A stretch of DNA of 64,000 bases from Nitratiruptor sp. YY08-10 (GCF_016629565.1 NZ_AP023057.1:558001-622000), one strand, 5' to 3'. Counted from the first letter of the stretch, positions 8,722 to 17,688 are shown. Notes: generated from the letters alone by a model not told the origin. Numbers and translations are program-made.

Positions 8722-9192
8722 ATGGATTTTAATTTAGATGATTTGAGAAAAGAGTTTGATGCACTCAAAGCTGCAAAAGATTTTAAAGATGAAGAGGCCT
8801 GTGAGATAGGGTGTGAGCCTGCTGAAGAAGCGGAAGGATTTATTGAGACTATTCAAAAATATATGCTTGCACCGGCAAACTGCGGTGTCTATTATAGTCG
8901 TCTCGATATTAAAATTATAGGACTCATGATAGAAGAGGATGTACAGGTTCGGGAGCGGAAAAGAATGATCCGAGATATTTTACGCTCTATCACCTCCAAA
9001 GAGGCATTGGCAAATCTTTTTGAGGTGATTGAAAAAGTAGGGCAGGAAAAGATAGATATTTACGATCAGCTAAGCCAGGCTTTTCCACATTCTGGGCCTA
9101 TTTTTGATGATAAAAAGGCAAAATTTCAAGAGTTCAAGAAAGTTTTGGCAAAGATTTTGGAAGATTTTGAAGAGGTGGAAGAGGAGATTTAA
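8722..9192 (+). CDS. Unrecognised acidic helical protein, last gene of the torD-like cassette
   Basis: 156 residues, strongly acidic, mostly helical, with two cysteines close together (EEACEIGCEP near residue 27) and an acidic tail (FEEVEEEI). It has no signal or membrane segment. Ribosome site AAGGAAGAGGG precedes the ATG. It follows the previous gene by nine bases and its 3' end overlaps the convergent phoU by four. The predicted helical content and position recall TorD/NarJ-type chaperones, but no diagnostic motif was found, so the function is left open. Confidence 0.65.
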   Translation: MDFNLDDLRKEFDALKAAKDFKDEEACEIGCEPAEEAEGFIETIQKYMLAPANCGVYYSRLDIKIIGLMIEEDVQVRERKRMIRDILRSITSKEALANLFEVIEKVGQEKIDIYDQLSQAFPHSGPIFDDKKAKFQEFKKVLAKILEDFEEVEEEI

Positions 9193-9857
9193 AAGTTTTC
9201 CAGTCTCCCGCCTTTTTTAGCAAACATCAAAAGTTTTGCAATTTCAACAGCTCTGTCGCCTGTACGTTCAAGTTTTCTGCATGAAGACAAGACATTGAGA
9301 AAATCTGTAAGTTTTGTTGTATCTTTACATAGATTTTCAAGCAACTCTTTTTCGAAAAGTGTGAAAATCTCATCTGTTTTGCTCTCTTCAACGAGTGTTT
9401 TTCTATACAGATCTTCTACTTCATCAAGATCGTTTGTATTAAGCATCTTTAAAGAGTATTCAAGTGCTTCTATGGCGCTCTCGTGAAGTTGAACAATGTA
9501 GTTATCCAATAGCGTAAATTCGATCTCGTTTTTGATATGTTTTGCCATATTCTTTGTATATGTTTTGGCATAATCTCCTACGCGGACGATCTCATTTGTG
9601 AGTTTGATATAGGCTATCAGTTCTCGGAGCTGACTTGCTTCAGGACCAAAAAGTGCGATAGTTTTGACAACTTCATTATCGATATCTCTTGCTTCATTAT
9701 CAAGGGTTTTTACCATCTCGGCAACCGATTTGAACGCATCAATATCTTTATTTTTAAATGAATCAAGTGCGATTTTATGGGCATTGAGTACCTTCTTGGC
9801 GGCATCTGATACAAGTTTGTTAATCTGTTTAAGTCGCTCTTGATAATTTTTAAGCAT
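9189..9857 (-). CDS. phoU: Phosphate signalling protein PhoU
   Basis: 222 residues of two PhoU-type three-helix bundles (about 1-105 and 110-215). The metal-binding acidic pattern appears as DNEARDIDNEVV in the first repeat and as a degenerate form in the second (CRKLERTGDRAVEIAKLL, where the GDRA-E motif is typical). PhoU links the Pst transporter to the PhoR/PhoB-type two-component system and limits phosphate import. It is transcribed away from pstS rather than at the end of the pst operon, and shares a 127-base promoter region with it. Ribosome site AAGGATAACA precedes the ATG. No phoB/phoR pair is in the window. Confidence 0.9.
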   Translation of the reverse strand: MLKNYQERLKQINKLVSDAAKKVLNAHKIALDSFKNKDIDAFKSVAEMVKTLDNEARDIDNEVVKTIALFGPEASQLRELIAYIKLTNEIVRVGDYAKTYTKNMAKHIKNEIEFTLLDNYIVQLHESAIEALEYSLKMLNTNDLDEVEDLYRKTLVEESKTDEIFTLFEKELLENLCKDTTKLTDFLNVLSSCRKLERTGDRAVEIAKLLMFAKKGGRLENF

Positions 9858-9898
9858 TGTTATCCTTGTTTTGTTTTTTTTTCAATTGTACATCATTT

Positions 9899-9954
9899 TG
9901 ATTACATTTTGATAACAGTACTGTAACCGTTTTGTAATCATTATGATTTATCAT
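9899..9954 (+). promoter_or_regulatory. Pho-box array and -10 element of pstS
   Basis: Five heptamers recur with an exact 11-bp period: TGATTAC (9899), TGATAAC (9910), CTGTAAC (9921), TTGTAAT (9932), ATGATTT (9943). A 7-bp direct repeat with 4-bp spacers is the known PhoB-box design. The strongest pair (9921-9938) ends exactly 10 bases before a TATCAT -10 candidate (9949-9954), matching PhoB-activated promoters where the box replaces the -35 element. It lies between divergent phoU and pstS and may serve both. Confidence 0.75.
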
Positions 9955-9984
9955 TACGGTATCAAAACAGATAAAGGAGCATAG

Positions 9985-10995
9985 ATGCTGAAAAAAGCAG
10001 GTCTGATAGCTTCAGCTGCTATTATGCTTGTCACTGCGGCTAATGCAGACAAGATCAGCGGAGCAGGAGCGACATTTCCAGTGCCTCTTTATTATGAATG
10101 GGCATACGATTATGAAAAGCTCACTGGTGTTGAAGTCAATTATCAATCTATCGGAAGTGGCGGCGGAATCAAACAAATAAGTTTTAGAACAGTTGATTTT
10201 GGTGCGAGTGATAAGCCACTGAAGCCAAGACAACTGAACAGAAAAAAACTCTATCAATTTCCGGCAGTTATTGGCAGTATAGTTGTGGTATACAATATTC
10301 CAGGAATAGCTGATATGCAGCTTCAACTGGAAAACAAAGATTTGGCCGAAATCTTTCTTGGAAAAATCACGTTTTGGGATGACAAGAAAATCGCTGAAGA
10401 CAACCCTGGAGTAAAGCTACCTCACAAAAAAATTGTTGTTGTACACAGAAGCGATGGCAGTGGAACGACATTCAACTTCACATATTTTCTCAGCGGTGTT
10501 AGTGAAGCGTGGGCAAACAGTGTTGGTACAGGAAAAGCAGTAGACTGGCCGGTAGGGATCGGCGGCAAAGGCAACGAGGGTGTGAGCAATCTTGTCAAAC
10601 AGACACCATACAGTATCGGATATGTGGAGTATGCATACAAACTCCAAAACCATTTTACCGCTGCAGCAATTCAGACAAAAAGCGGAAAATGGGTACAACC
10701 AACAGAAGAAAATTTCAAAGCGGCTGCTGCACATGCAAAATGGGGCCCTAAAAACCACTTCTACCAGGTATTAGCGCTTCAGCCAGGTGACAATAGTTAC
10801 CCCATTGTCGCAGGAACCTTTATTTTGCTTCCACGAGAAAAAAGCGAGACAAACAAAAAGGTGACCGCTTTTTTTGACTGGGCATTTCGAAATGGAGATG
10901 AAACGGCAAAAAAACTCGGATATATACCACTTCCGGCAAGTACGAAAGAGAAAATTCAATCATATTGGAAAATGCACGGAATTGCTCCTAAATAG
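9985..10995 (+). CDS. pstS: Phosphate-binding periplasmic protein PstS
   Basis: 336 residues with a signal peptide (MLKKAGLIASAAIMLVTAANA). The mature start ISGAGATFPVPLYYEW is the classic PstS N-terminus. The phosphate loop is seen as HRSDGSGTTFNFTYFL (residues ~152-167), together with GSGGGIKQI and the FGASDKPL loop. It captures phosphate for the PstCAB importer encoded just downstream, separated from it by a porin gene. Ribosome site AAAGGAGCATAG precedes the ATG. Expression under phosphate limitation is indicated by the Pho-box array upstream. Confidence 0.95.
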   Translation: MLKKAGLIASAAIMLVTAANADKISGAGATFPVPLYYEWAYDYEKLTGVEVNYQSIGSGGGIKQISFRTVDFGASDKPLKPRQLNRKKLYQFPAVIGSIVVVYNIPGIADMQLQLENKDLAEIFLGKITFWDDKKIAEDNPGVKLPHKKIVVVHRSDGSGTTFNFTYFLSGVSEAWANSVGTGKAVDWPVGIGGKGNEGVSNLVKQTPYSIGYVEYAYKLQNHFTAAAIQTKSGKWVQPTEENFKAAAAHAKWGPKNHFYQVLALQPGDNSYPIVAGTFILLPREKSETNKKVTAFFDWAFRNGDETAKKLGYIPLPASTKEKIQSYWKMHGIAPK

Positions 10996-11005
10996 GAAAT
11001 AACGT

Positions 11006-11068
11006 ATGAAGGGAATTAAAGTTTCCTTATTAAAAGGCTATATTTACCAAACCATAAATCTCAAATAG
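11006..11068 (+). CDS. Possible 20-residue ORF between pstS and the porin gene
   Basis: An ATG at 11006, preceded by GGAAATAACGT, opens a 20-codon frame ending in TAG at 11066-11068, just before the ribosome site of the porin gene. It could be a leader peptide or simply chance. Only the ribosome-site-like sequence and the placement support it. Confidence 0.2.
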   Translation: MKGIKVSLLKGYIYQTINLK

Positions 11069-11079
11069 AAAGGAAAGAT

Positions 11080-12465
11080 ATGAAAAAATTGTCTTTGGCA
11101 GCATTCATGGTTGTAAACGCTTTTTGTGCGACAGTTACACTCTATCAAGACACAAATACCGGTGCTATCTATACAAAGCCGGGACCCAATAGAGTAGTTT
11201 TGGGAGAATTTGTCAGCAAAGACGAGTTAAAAAAAGAGACTCTTAAAGAAATAAAAAAAGAACTTCCATATAAACATACGCTTCAAACGCATTTTCGTGT
11301 CATTAAGAAAAATTCTCCAGAGTTTTTGCTAGGAAAAGAGACTGGACCAAACATGCTTGTTCGTCCTTTTGACAATCCAGATATGTACATGAAATTCGGT
11401 GTTCGTGTGATGGGAACGTTTGAAAACTACAAAGAGGAAAACAAAGCGACAGGAGTTACGGAAGAGGATTTTTGGGATGCATATCTAAGAAGGGTGCGCT
11501 TTGAAGTGACAGCAGGATTTGGCAAACACACCTCTTTTACTATGGATATCCGAAACGATAAAGCGAACTATCGAGATAGTGGTGAAAAAGAGTTTAATGT
11601 TGGTGATGCCTATTTGAAAATCAAAAAACCTTTCGGAACATCCCTTGCAAACTTTAAACTCTACCGAGGTAAAATCGATGTATCAAGAACTGAAACCGTC
11701 AAATCTGCTTATGTAATCCATTATGATCGACCCCATGTTGCAGATGAAGCTGCACAATATATCTCACACAACAGACGGGCGACAAACATCCAGATGTATG
11801 GAAACTGGAAGCACAAAATTGCCTATCAAATTGCTATGGGTGATGGTGTCTACTCTGGAAAACTCAAAGATGCCAGAGGAAAGAAATTTAGTAGTTCTAC
11901 TGCGAATGGTTTTCATCAAGATGAGTTCTTCTATGGTGGGAAAATTGTCCTTTCACCATTTGATGGGTGGGAAGAGAAGAAAAGAACAGAAACATATTTT
12001 GCACAAGGAAAACATTTCTCCATTGGTGCGGCCTATTGGAAAAGTCCTGATATCAACTTTGTAGACGGTAATGGAAAAGCGGTAAAACTCGATCACACTC
12101 TTATCAACTATGAACTTTCGGCGCACTATAAAGGCGCATTTGTTCAGGCAGAATATTTCAAATTTGATGGCGTTGTGAGTGACTGGAATAATGCACAAGT
12201 GGGTAAATCGAATGGTTGGTACGTTACTGGTGAGTATGTTATCCCATCGCTTTACTATATAGCGCCATTTGCTCGATATGAGAAATGGGATAAACTTGAA
12301 GATGCAAATGGCTACGATATGACTTCTAAAATCGCAGGTATTAACTGGTATTTAAGAGGCAACTCTACAAAAGTTGGTATCGCATATCAAGAAGATGATT
12401 ATGATGTCAATGTAGGAGACAAAAAAGTCAAAAGAGTCAAATTTACCACTCAGTGGTTCTTCTAA
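11080..12465 (+). CDS. Outer-membrane porin, probably phosphate/anion-selective (OprP/OprO-like)
   Basis: 461 residues with a short signal peptide (MKKLSLAAFMVVNAFCA), a Lys/Glu-rich N-terminal segment (about 20-90, possibly a short coiled coil), then many alternating amphipathic strands. It ends in a C-terminal aromatic residue (TTQWFF), the outer-membrane assembly signal. The stretches RVRFEVTAGFGKHTSFTMDI and KIAYQIAMGDGVYSG fit the phosphate-porin O/P family. Its position between pstS and pstC supports uptake of phosphate across the outer membrane. The family assignment is good; the anion specificity is inferred from context. Confidence 0.8.
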   Translation: MKKLSLAAFMVVNAFCATVTLYQDTNTGAIYTKPGPNRVVLGEFVSKDELKKETLKEIKKELPYKHTLQTHFRVIKKNSPEFLLGKETGPNMLVRPFDNPDMYMKFGVRVMGTFENYKEENKATGVTEEDFWDAYLRRVRFEVTAGFGKHTSFTMDIRNDKANYRDSGEKEFNVGDAYLKIKKPFGTSLANFKLYRGKIDVSRTETVKSAYVIHYDRPHVADEAAQYISHNRRATNIQMYGNWKHKIAYQIAMGDGVYSGKLKDARGKKFSSSTANGFHQDEFFYGGKIVLSPFDGWEEKKRTETYFAQGKHFSIGAAYWKSPDINFVDGNGKAVKLDHTLINYELSAHYKGAFVQAEYFKFDGVVSDWNNAQVGKSNGWYVTGEYVIPSLYYIAPFARYEKWDKLEDANGYDMTSKIAGINWYLRGNSTKVGIAYQEDDYDVNVGDKKVKRVKFTTQWFF

Positions 12466-12484
12466 TCGGCGATCTTTTCGCCGA
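12466..12484 (+). terminator. Stem-loop directly after the porin stop codon
   Basis: TCGGCGA-TCTTT-TCGCCGA is a perfect 7-bp GC-rich stem with a 5-base loop, beginning at the base after the stop. There is no T tract. It probably protects or partly terminates the pstS-porin transcript before the separate pstC promoter. Confidence 0.55.
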
Positions 12485-12487
12485 ATA

Positions 12488-12521
12488 TTGTAACCAAAAT
12501 GAAATCATCCTGTAATATAAT
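12488..12521 (+). promoter_or_regulatory. Second Pho-box array and -10 element, upstream of pstC
   Basis: Heptamers with an 11-bp period: TTGTAAC (12488), ATGAAAT (12499), CTGTAAT (12510). The first pair ends at 12505, exactly 10 bases before TATAAT (12516-12521). The geometry is the same as at pstS, which supports a real Pho-controlled promoter for pstCAB. Confidence 0.75.
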
Positions 12522-12548
12522 CTTCGCAAAAAAGCAGGAGCGCTTCCT

Positions 12549-13409
12549 ATGAGAAAAGCCCTCGATTTTCTTTTCAAACATATAGCTCTGTTTTCGGCAA
12601 TCTCTATTTTGATAGTGCTAATCGCTATTTTTGCCATACTCTTCAAAGAAGCACTTCCGGCAATCAACGCCTTTGGCTGGAAATTTCTGGTCAATACCAG
12701 ATGGGCTCCGAATATGGATATTTTTGGTGGATTTCCTGCAATTTATGGCTCTATTATGTCCACACTTATCGCCATGCTTATCGCAACACCGATGGCAATA
12801 GGGGTGGCGATTTTTTTGACAGAAATTGCCCATGCAAAACTCAAGGGACCTGTTGGAACGGCTATTGAGATGCTTGCAGCTATTCCTTCCATTATCTATG
12901 GTATGTGGGGTCTCTTTTTCTTCGCACCCTATATCAGGGAGTGGTTTGGCGGCAATGGTCTTGGACTGCTCACTGCCGGTATCGTTCTTGCGATCATGAT
13001 CTTGCCCTTCATGGCTGCAATTACCAGAGACAGTATGAACACAATACCCGATGTTCTCAAAGAGTCAGCCTATGCGCTTGGAGCAACAAAATGGGATGTA
13101 GTCAAAGATGTGGTGATTCCTTTTGCAAAAGCTGGGATCATTGGATCCATTATCTTGGCTCTTGGCAGAGCTATTGGTGAGACAATGGCAGTGACATTTG
13201 TTATGGGAAATGCACACAAAATCCCAAAACATCTGACAGATCCGGCAACCAGCATTCCTGTTACTTTGGCAAATGAATTTACAGAAGCCGATAGCGATCT
13301 GTACTACTCAAGCCTTTTTTACCTTGCTCTCATATTATTTGTTATCAGTTTTATTGTCATTGCATTTGCGAAGTTTTATTTTCTGAGAAAAGTAAGGGCT
13401 GCAAAATGA
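12549..13409 (+). CDS. pstC: Phosphate ABC transporter permease PstC
   Basis: 286 residues with six predicted membrane helices. It contains the FGGFPAIYGSIMSTLIAMLI segment and the EAA loop region (KESAYALGATKWDVVKDVV) that contacts the ATPase. It forms the channel with PstA. Ribosome site CAGGAG lies about eight bases before the ATG. Its stop overlaps the pstA start as ATGA. Confidence 0.95.
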   Translation: MRKALDFLFKHIALFSAISILIVLIAIFAILFKEALPAINAFGWKFLVNTRWAPNMDIFGGFPAIYGSIMSTLIAMLIATPMAIGVAIFLTEIAHAKLKGPVGTAIEMLAAIPSIIYGMWGLFFFAPYIREWFGGNGLGLLTAGIVLAIMILPFMAAITRDSMNTIPDVLKESAYALGATKWDVVKDVVIPFAKAGIIGSIILALGRAIGETMAVTFVMGNAHKIPKHLTDPATSIPVTLANEFTEADSDLYYSSLFYLALILFVISFIVIAFAKFYFLRKVRAAK

Positions 13410-14233
13410 AAAAAAGGAAAATAATCAATCTTATTATCATGAGCTTTTCAACGGTAGCTGCTCTTACTGGGCTCATTTTTTTGTTTTGGATTTTATGGGT
13501 TCTTTTGAGTAAAGGTTTGGATGCAATGAACATCAAAATATTTATACTCGATACGGCTCCTCCTGGGCGTGAAGGGGGACTGAGAAACGCCCTTGTCGGT
13601 CAGCTTCTTTTGGTGAGTGTCGCTTCTTTGATCGGTATTCCTCTTGGCATATTTGCCGGAACATATTTGAGTGAATATGGCGGGAACTCCAAATTTTCAA
13701 ACTTTTTGCGCGATATCAGTGATATTATGATGAGTGCTCCGTCGATAGTTATAGGAGCCTTTGTATATGCGATTCTTGTGGCACCTGTTGGTCATTTTAG
13801 CGGTTGGGCTGGAGCTGTGGCCTTAGCAATCATGATGATACCGATTGTGCTGAGAACCACAGATGACATGCTTTCCCTTGTTTCCCAGCAGCTAAGAGAG
13901 GCAGCATATGCCTTGGGCGCTCCAAAATATAAAGTGATTATGCAAGTTGTTTATCGAGGGGCAAAAGTAGGGATGATTACGGGAATTCTTCTTTCAATCG
14001 CACGAATTGCAGGTGAAACCGCACCACTTCTTTTCACCTCGTTTAACAATAACTTCTATACGACAAATCTTAATGAAGCGATGGCTTCTTTGACCGTTAC
14101 AATGTTCAATTTTGCCACCAGTCCGTATGAGGATTGGATCAAGCTTGGATGGGCGGCAGCCTTCATTTTAGGAGCATTTGTACTGTTTGTAAATATCATA
14201 GGACGAATGATTATCAAAAAAAAGGTTAAATAA
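13406..14233 (+). CDS. pstA: Phosphate ABC transporter permease PstA
   Basis: 275-residue membrane permease, six helices, with the PstA motif [19 protein letters not shown] and the EAA loop [20 protein letters not shown]. Partner of PstC in the inner-membrane channel. It overlaps pstC by four bases and pstB by one, so pstCAB is a translationally coupled unit. Confidence 0.95.
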   Translation: MKKRKIINLIIMSFSTVAALTGLIFLFWILWVLLSKGLDAMNIKIFILDTAPPGREGGLRNALVGQLLLVSVASLIGIPLGIFAGTYLSEYGGNSKFSNFLRDISDIMMSAPSIVIGAFVYAILVAPVGHFSGWAGAVALAIMMIPIVLRTTDDMLSLVSQQLREAAYALGAPKYKVIMQVVYRGAKVGMITGILLSIARIAGETAPLLFTSFNNNFYTTNLNEAMASLTVTMFNFATSPYEDWIKLGWAAAFILGAFVLFVNIIGRMIIKKKVK

Positions 14234-15018
14234 TGGCAGTATTGTGTGAAGTGAAAGAACCAAAAGAGATAGAAATTAAAAATTTTAGTTTCTATTACAA
14301 AGGCAGTGACAAACCGGCACTCAAAAACATCACTCTTCCTGTTGCGAAAAACAGAGTAACAGCACTGATAGGTCCCAGCGGTTGCGGAAAATCGACTCTG
14401 CTCAGGAGTCTTAACCGCATTCATGACCTTTATCCCGGTAATCGATATGAAGGGGAGGTTCTTTTTGAAGGCAAAAATATTTTAGATAAAAGAGTTGATC
14501 TTATCGCTCTTCGAGTGAAAATCGGAATGATTTTCCAAAAGCCGACCCCTTTTCCTATGAGCATTTTTGATAATATCGCTTATGGACTGAGGCTCCAAGG
14601 GATTAAAAACAAAACAGAGCTCAAAGACCGCGTAGAAGAGGCTTTAAAGGGTGCGGCTTTGTGGGATGAGGTGAAAGATAGGCTCAAGGATGATGCCAAT
14701 GCCCTCTCAGGAGGTCAGCAGCAGCGTCTTTGTATTGCACGAGCAGTGGCTGTCAAGCCAAAAGTGTTGCTGTTTGATGAGCCTACCAGCGCTCTCGATC
14801 CAATCAGTACTCAAGCGATCGAAGAGTTAGTGATTGAGCTAAAAGATCAGATGACCATCGTTATCGTAACGCACAATATGCAACAAGCCGCGCGGATCAG
14901 TGATTATACTGCGTTTATGTATATGGGTGAACTTGTCGAACTTGGTATTACGGAAGATTTTTTTATCAATCCAAAAATGAAACTCTCCGAAGAGTATATC
15001 ACTGGAAAGTTTGGATGA
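14233..15018 (+). CDS. pstB: Phosphate ABC transporter ATPase PstB
   Basis: 261 residues. Walker [10 protein letters not shown] (about 48-56), Q-loop [15 protein letters not shown] signature LSGGQQQRL, Walker [13 protein letters not shown] and the switch His in [13 protein letters not shown] are all present. It powers phosphate import through PstCA. The N-terminus is about 12 residues longer than a minimal PstB; the ATG overlapping the pstA stop is kept. It ends nine bases from a convergent gene with no visible terminator. Confidence 0.95.
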   Translation: MAVLCEVKEPKEIEIKNFSFYYKGSDKPALKNITLPVAKNRVTALIGPSGCGKSTLLRSLNRIHDLYPGNRYEGEVLFEGKNILDKRVDLIALRVKIGMIFQKPTPFPMSIFDNIAYGLRLQGIKNKTELKDRVEEALKGAALWDEVKDRLKDDANALSGGQQQRLCIARAVAVKPKVLLFDEPTSALDPISTQAIEELVIELKDQMTIVIVTHNMQQAARISDYTAFMYMGELVELGITEDFFINPKMKLSEEYITGKFG

Positions 15019-15027
15019 GAGAGTGGC

Positions 15028-15657
15028 TTACTGCCCCGGAAAAAAGGGCAGAGCCATAGGAGAACACGATTTCGCCTCATCCAGAGGTATGGCCGGATTT
15101 GCTCCACTGAGTCCAAAATCGATCAGTTTCATTGTTGTTTTTCCGTTTTCTTTTACGAGAACGATCCCAAAAGGAACTTGCGAACTGACCCACACTTCAC
15201 TTTTTTCATCTTTGAAGATGGCAACGGAAATTTTTTTACCTGATGGAAGTGTATAGGTGGAGAGTTTGATATTTGGTTTTTGGGGACTATACTTTTTTGG
15301 TGTTTTTGTATAGTAGTTTGGTTTTTCTCCACTCATACCGATCATCTCCTCTTCCATACATATAATACCTTGAGGCGTCTTAGTAATCATCTTTTGTAAA
15401 GAGGAGTCATTTTCTTTATCGCTCCAATATTGTGTAACAAATCTGCCTTGAGGTGAAGTTGCCTCATTTTCAATGATATTGACACGCTTTCCTTTGTATT
15501 TGATTGTTCCAAGATACTTGATAGTCATCTGCATTGATGTACCATCACTTACGATCTCATACTTTGCCCATGCACCTTTTTTCATTTTGAGAAAGCCTGT
15601 ATACGGAGCAGCAAAAAGCAAAAGAGTCCCAAAGAAAAGGAGCCATAACTTTTTCAT
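15028..15657 (-). CDS. Unrecognised exported protein at the end of the bat operon
   Basis: 209 residues with a signal peptide (MKKLWLLFFGTLLLFAAP). The mature part looks beta-rich (KGAWAKYEIVSDGTSMQMTIKYLGTIKYKG...), with a MEEEMIGM stretch and a Pro/Ser-rich C-terminus. It overlaps the upstream small membrane-protein gene by four bases and is the last gene of the eleven-gene minus-strand run. No family was recognised. A periplasmic role, perhaps with the Bat proteins, is a guess from position. Confidence 0.7.
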   Translation of the reverse strand: MKKLWLLFFGTLLLFAAPYTGFLKMKKGAWAKYEIVSDGTSMQMTIKYLGTIKYKGKRVNIIENEATSPQGRFVTQYWSDKENDSSLQKMITKTPQGIICMEEEMIGMSGEKPNYYTKTPKKYSPQKPNIKLSTYTLPSGKKISVAIFKDEKSEVWVSSQVPFGIVLVKENGKTTMKLIDFGLSGANPAIPLDEAKSCSPMALPFFPGQ

Positions 15658-15986
15658 AGCTCATCCTTTTTTCTTTTATTATATTGCTTTATTAAATCTT
15701 TGTAAAGTTTAATCATTTTTTTATATAGCTCTTTGGGTATTGAAGGTGCTTTAGGGTTATATTTGTATTTTGCCACCTCATCTAAAAGTTTTTGCACCTC
15801 TTTATCATTTGGTGCCAACTCTTGCAAAGCGATACTAAGTTCATAGATATCTTTTGGTGGCTTGGTTTTAGTTTTTTTGTTTTTCTTTACAATAGCAGCT
15901 ACAAAAAGTGTAGGAATGAGAAGCAGAGTAATCACAATGGTTGCCATGAGAATATGGTGAAAATCTGGCAAAGGCAGTAACTCCAT
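15654..15986 (-). CDS. Small membrane-anchored protein of the bat operon
   Basis: 110 residues with one transmembrane helix near the N-terminus (about 12-33, ATIVITLLLIPTLFVAAIV). A Lys-rich cytoplasmic junction and a helical soluble tail follow. This resembles the short DUF4381-like membrane proteins often found in MoxR-Bat operons, but the match is by layout rather than by motif. It overlaps both neighbours by one to four bases. Confidence 0.6.
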   Translation of the reverse strand: MELLPLPDFHHILMATIVITLLLIPTLFVAAIVKKNKKTKTKPPKDIYELSIALQELAPNDKEVQKLLDEVAKYKYNPKAPSIPKELYKKMIKLYKDLIKQYNKRKKDEL

Positions 15987-16777
15987 TATCGGCTCCCAAA
16001 AAAGAGTTGCAGTTTGGTAAAAATATCTTCATCTTCGTAAATTGTGAGTGTATCACATCCAGCTTTTTTAAGTTGTATCAAATGCTCTTGTTGAAGTGTA
16101 TCTATTTTTTTTGAGTAGTTATCGATGCTTTTTGGAGTGAGTTTTACGCTTCTCTCATTTAGGCTTTGGGTATCTTTTACAATGGTCTCTTTAAAAAAGT
16201 GCTTTGCTCTGCTTGCAAAGGCAATAGCGACAACTTCATGTTTTGTAGGAAGTAGTTTTAAAGAAAAAGGATCCAAAAAGTCACCAACTAAAATAATGAG
16301 ATGCTTTTGAGTCAGTCTATAAAAGAGCTCATCGAGATTATAGGAGAAAGTTTTGCCAATAATTGGTGTATGGGCAATTGAAGTAATCGCATTTTCTAAC
16401 TCATATTCATTTGATATTTTCAAAATATGCGATTTTTCACTAATAAGACTTAGATTGTCTTTTGAAGCTAGTGCAGAAAATCCAATGAGCGCCAACGACT
16501 CAAGCAGCATCTCCCATTTGAGTCTAAAAAATCCAAAATAGAGCGTCCCACTCATTAAGGGAATGATAGTGATATTTCGCATATGCTCCTCTTGATAGAG
16601 CTTCATATAGGCTTGCCCAGTCTTTGCATAGGCCATCCAGTCGATCTTTTTTGCATCACTAAGATAGTCATATTCAATCAGCTCTACAAAATCAAAGCCC
16701 TCTCCCAAGCTGGCACTAAAGATTCCGTGCTGGTGGGCATAAACTGCCTTTTTTGCTTTTATGATGAGCCGTTTCAT
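15986..16777 (-). CDS. DUF58 protein of the MoxR-Bat system
   Basis: 263 residues. The DUF58 signature is seen near residues 35-62: YDYLSDAKKIDWMAYAKTG...KLYQEE. The C-terminal half has a vWA-like fold but lacks an obvious intact metal site. DUF58 proteins accompany MoxR ATPases and the Bat proteins; the biochemical role is unclear in general. It overlaps moxR by four bases upstream and the small membrane gene by one downstream. Confidence 0.8.
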   Translation of the reverse strand: MKRLIIKAKKAVYAHQHGIFSASLGEGFDFVELIEYDYLSDAKKIDWMAYAKTGQAYMKLYQEEHMRNITIIPLMSGTLYFGFFRLKWEMLLESLALIGFSALASKDNLSLISEKSHILKISNEYELENAITSIAHTPIIGKTFSYNLDELFYRLTQKHLIILVGDFLDPFSLKLLPTKHEVVAIAFASRAKHFFKETIVKDTQSLNERSVKLTPKSIDNYSKKIDTLQQEHLIQLKKAGCDTLTIYEDEDIFTKLQLFFGSR

Positions 16778-17688
16778 GGAATAGGCACTTCTTTCATGAT
16801 AGATTCAAGTATCATATCTGCGTTTTTGCCTTCCGCTCTTGCTTCATAATTTAAAATGACTCTATGGCGAAGAGTCGGTTTTACAATATCTAAAATATCT
16901 TTTGGTGTAACGTAGTCTCGTCCATATTTGTATGCCACGGCTTTAGAGGCTTTGAGCAGATCGATACTTCCCCTTGGACTGCTTCCATACATGGTATCCG
17001 GATGGTCTCTGGTTGCCTGAACGATTTGCACGATATAGTTTTTCAAAGCCTTTTCGATATGGATCGATTCCACCTGCTCTTTTGCCTGCTTTAGCTCCTC
17101 TTTCGACAAAACGTTTTGGATTTGCACCTCTTTTTTCTTTTCAAAGCGCTCCAAAATTTCCAGCTCTTCATTTGGAGTGTTATATCCAAGCTCAATTTTA
17201 AACATAAATCGATCCAGTTGCGCTTCAGGCAACCGGTATGTTCCCTCTTGCTCTATCGGGTTTTGTGTCGCCATTACGACAAACGGAAAAGGAAGAGCAA
17301 AGCTCTCTTCTGCAATAGTAACCTGTCTTTCTTGCATCGCTTCAAGCAAAGCTGACTGCACTTTGGCCGGTGCTCTGTTGATCTCATCTGCCAAAAGCAG
17401 ATTGGTGAAAATTGGACCATGTTTTATCGTAAAATCTCCCGTTTTTGGATTGAAGATTTGAGCGCCTGTGATGTCGCTAGGCAAAAGGTCTGGAGTAAAT
17501 TGTACTCTTTTGGAGTCGATGCCAAGTGTCTGAGCCAATGTTTTGATGGTTGTTGTTTTCGCAAGTCCCGGAAGTCCCTCAAGCAGTACATGTCCTTCAC
17601 AAAGAAGTGCCAAAATGATGGCATCTATCATCTCCTCTTGACCAACGATTACTTTTTGAATTTCAGCTTTTATCGATTGAAAAATCAT
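16774..17688 (-). CDS. MoxR-family AAA+ ATPase
   Basis: 304 residues. Walker A is GLPGLAKTT (about 38-46), Walker B LLADEINRAPAKVQSALLEAMQE (about 92-114), sensor 1 in MATQNPIEQEGTYRLPEAQLDRF and sensor 2 in SPRGSIDLL. MoxR ATPases act as chaperones for vWA-domain partners; the two vWA proteins and the DUF58 protein next door are the likely clients. It overlaps batD by four bases. Confidence 0.92.
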   Translation of the reverse strand: MIFQSIKAEIQKVIVGQEEMIDAIILALLCEGHVLLEGLPGLAKTTTIKTLAQTLGIDSKRVQFTPDLLPSDITGAQIFNPKTGDFTIKHGPIFTNLLLADEINRAPAKVQSALLEAMQERQVTIAEESFALPFPFVVMATQNPIEQEGTYRLPEAQLDRFMFKIELGYNTPNEELEILERFEKKKEVQIQNVLSKEELKQAKEQVESIHIEKALKNYIVQIVQATRDHPDTMYGSSPRGSIDLLKASKAVAYKYGRDYVTPKDILDIVKPTLRHRVILNYEARAEGKNADMILESIMKEVPIP

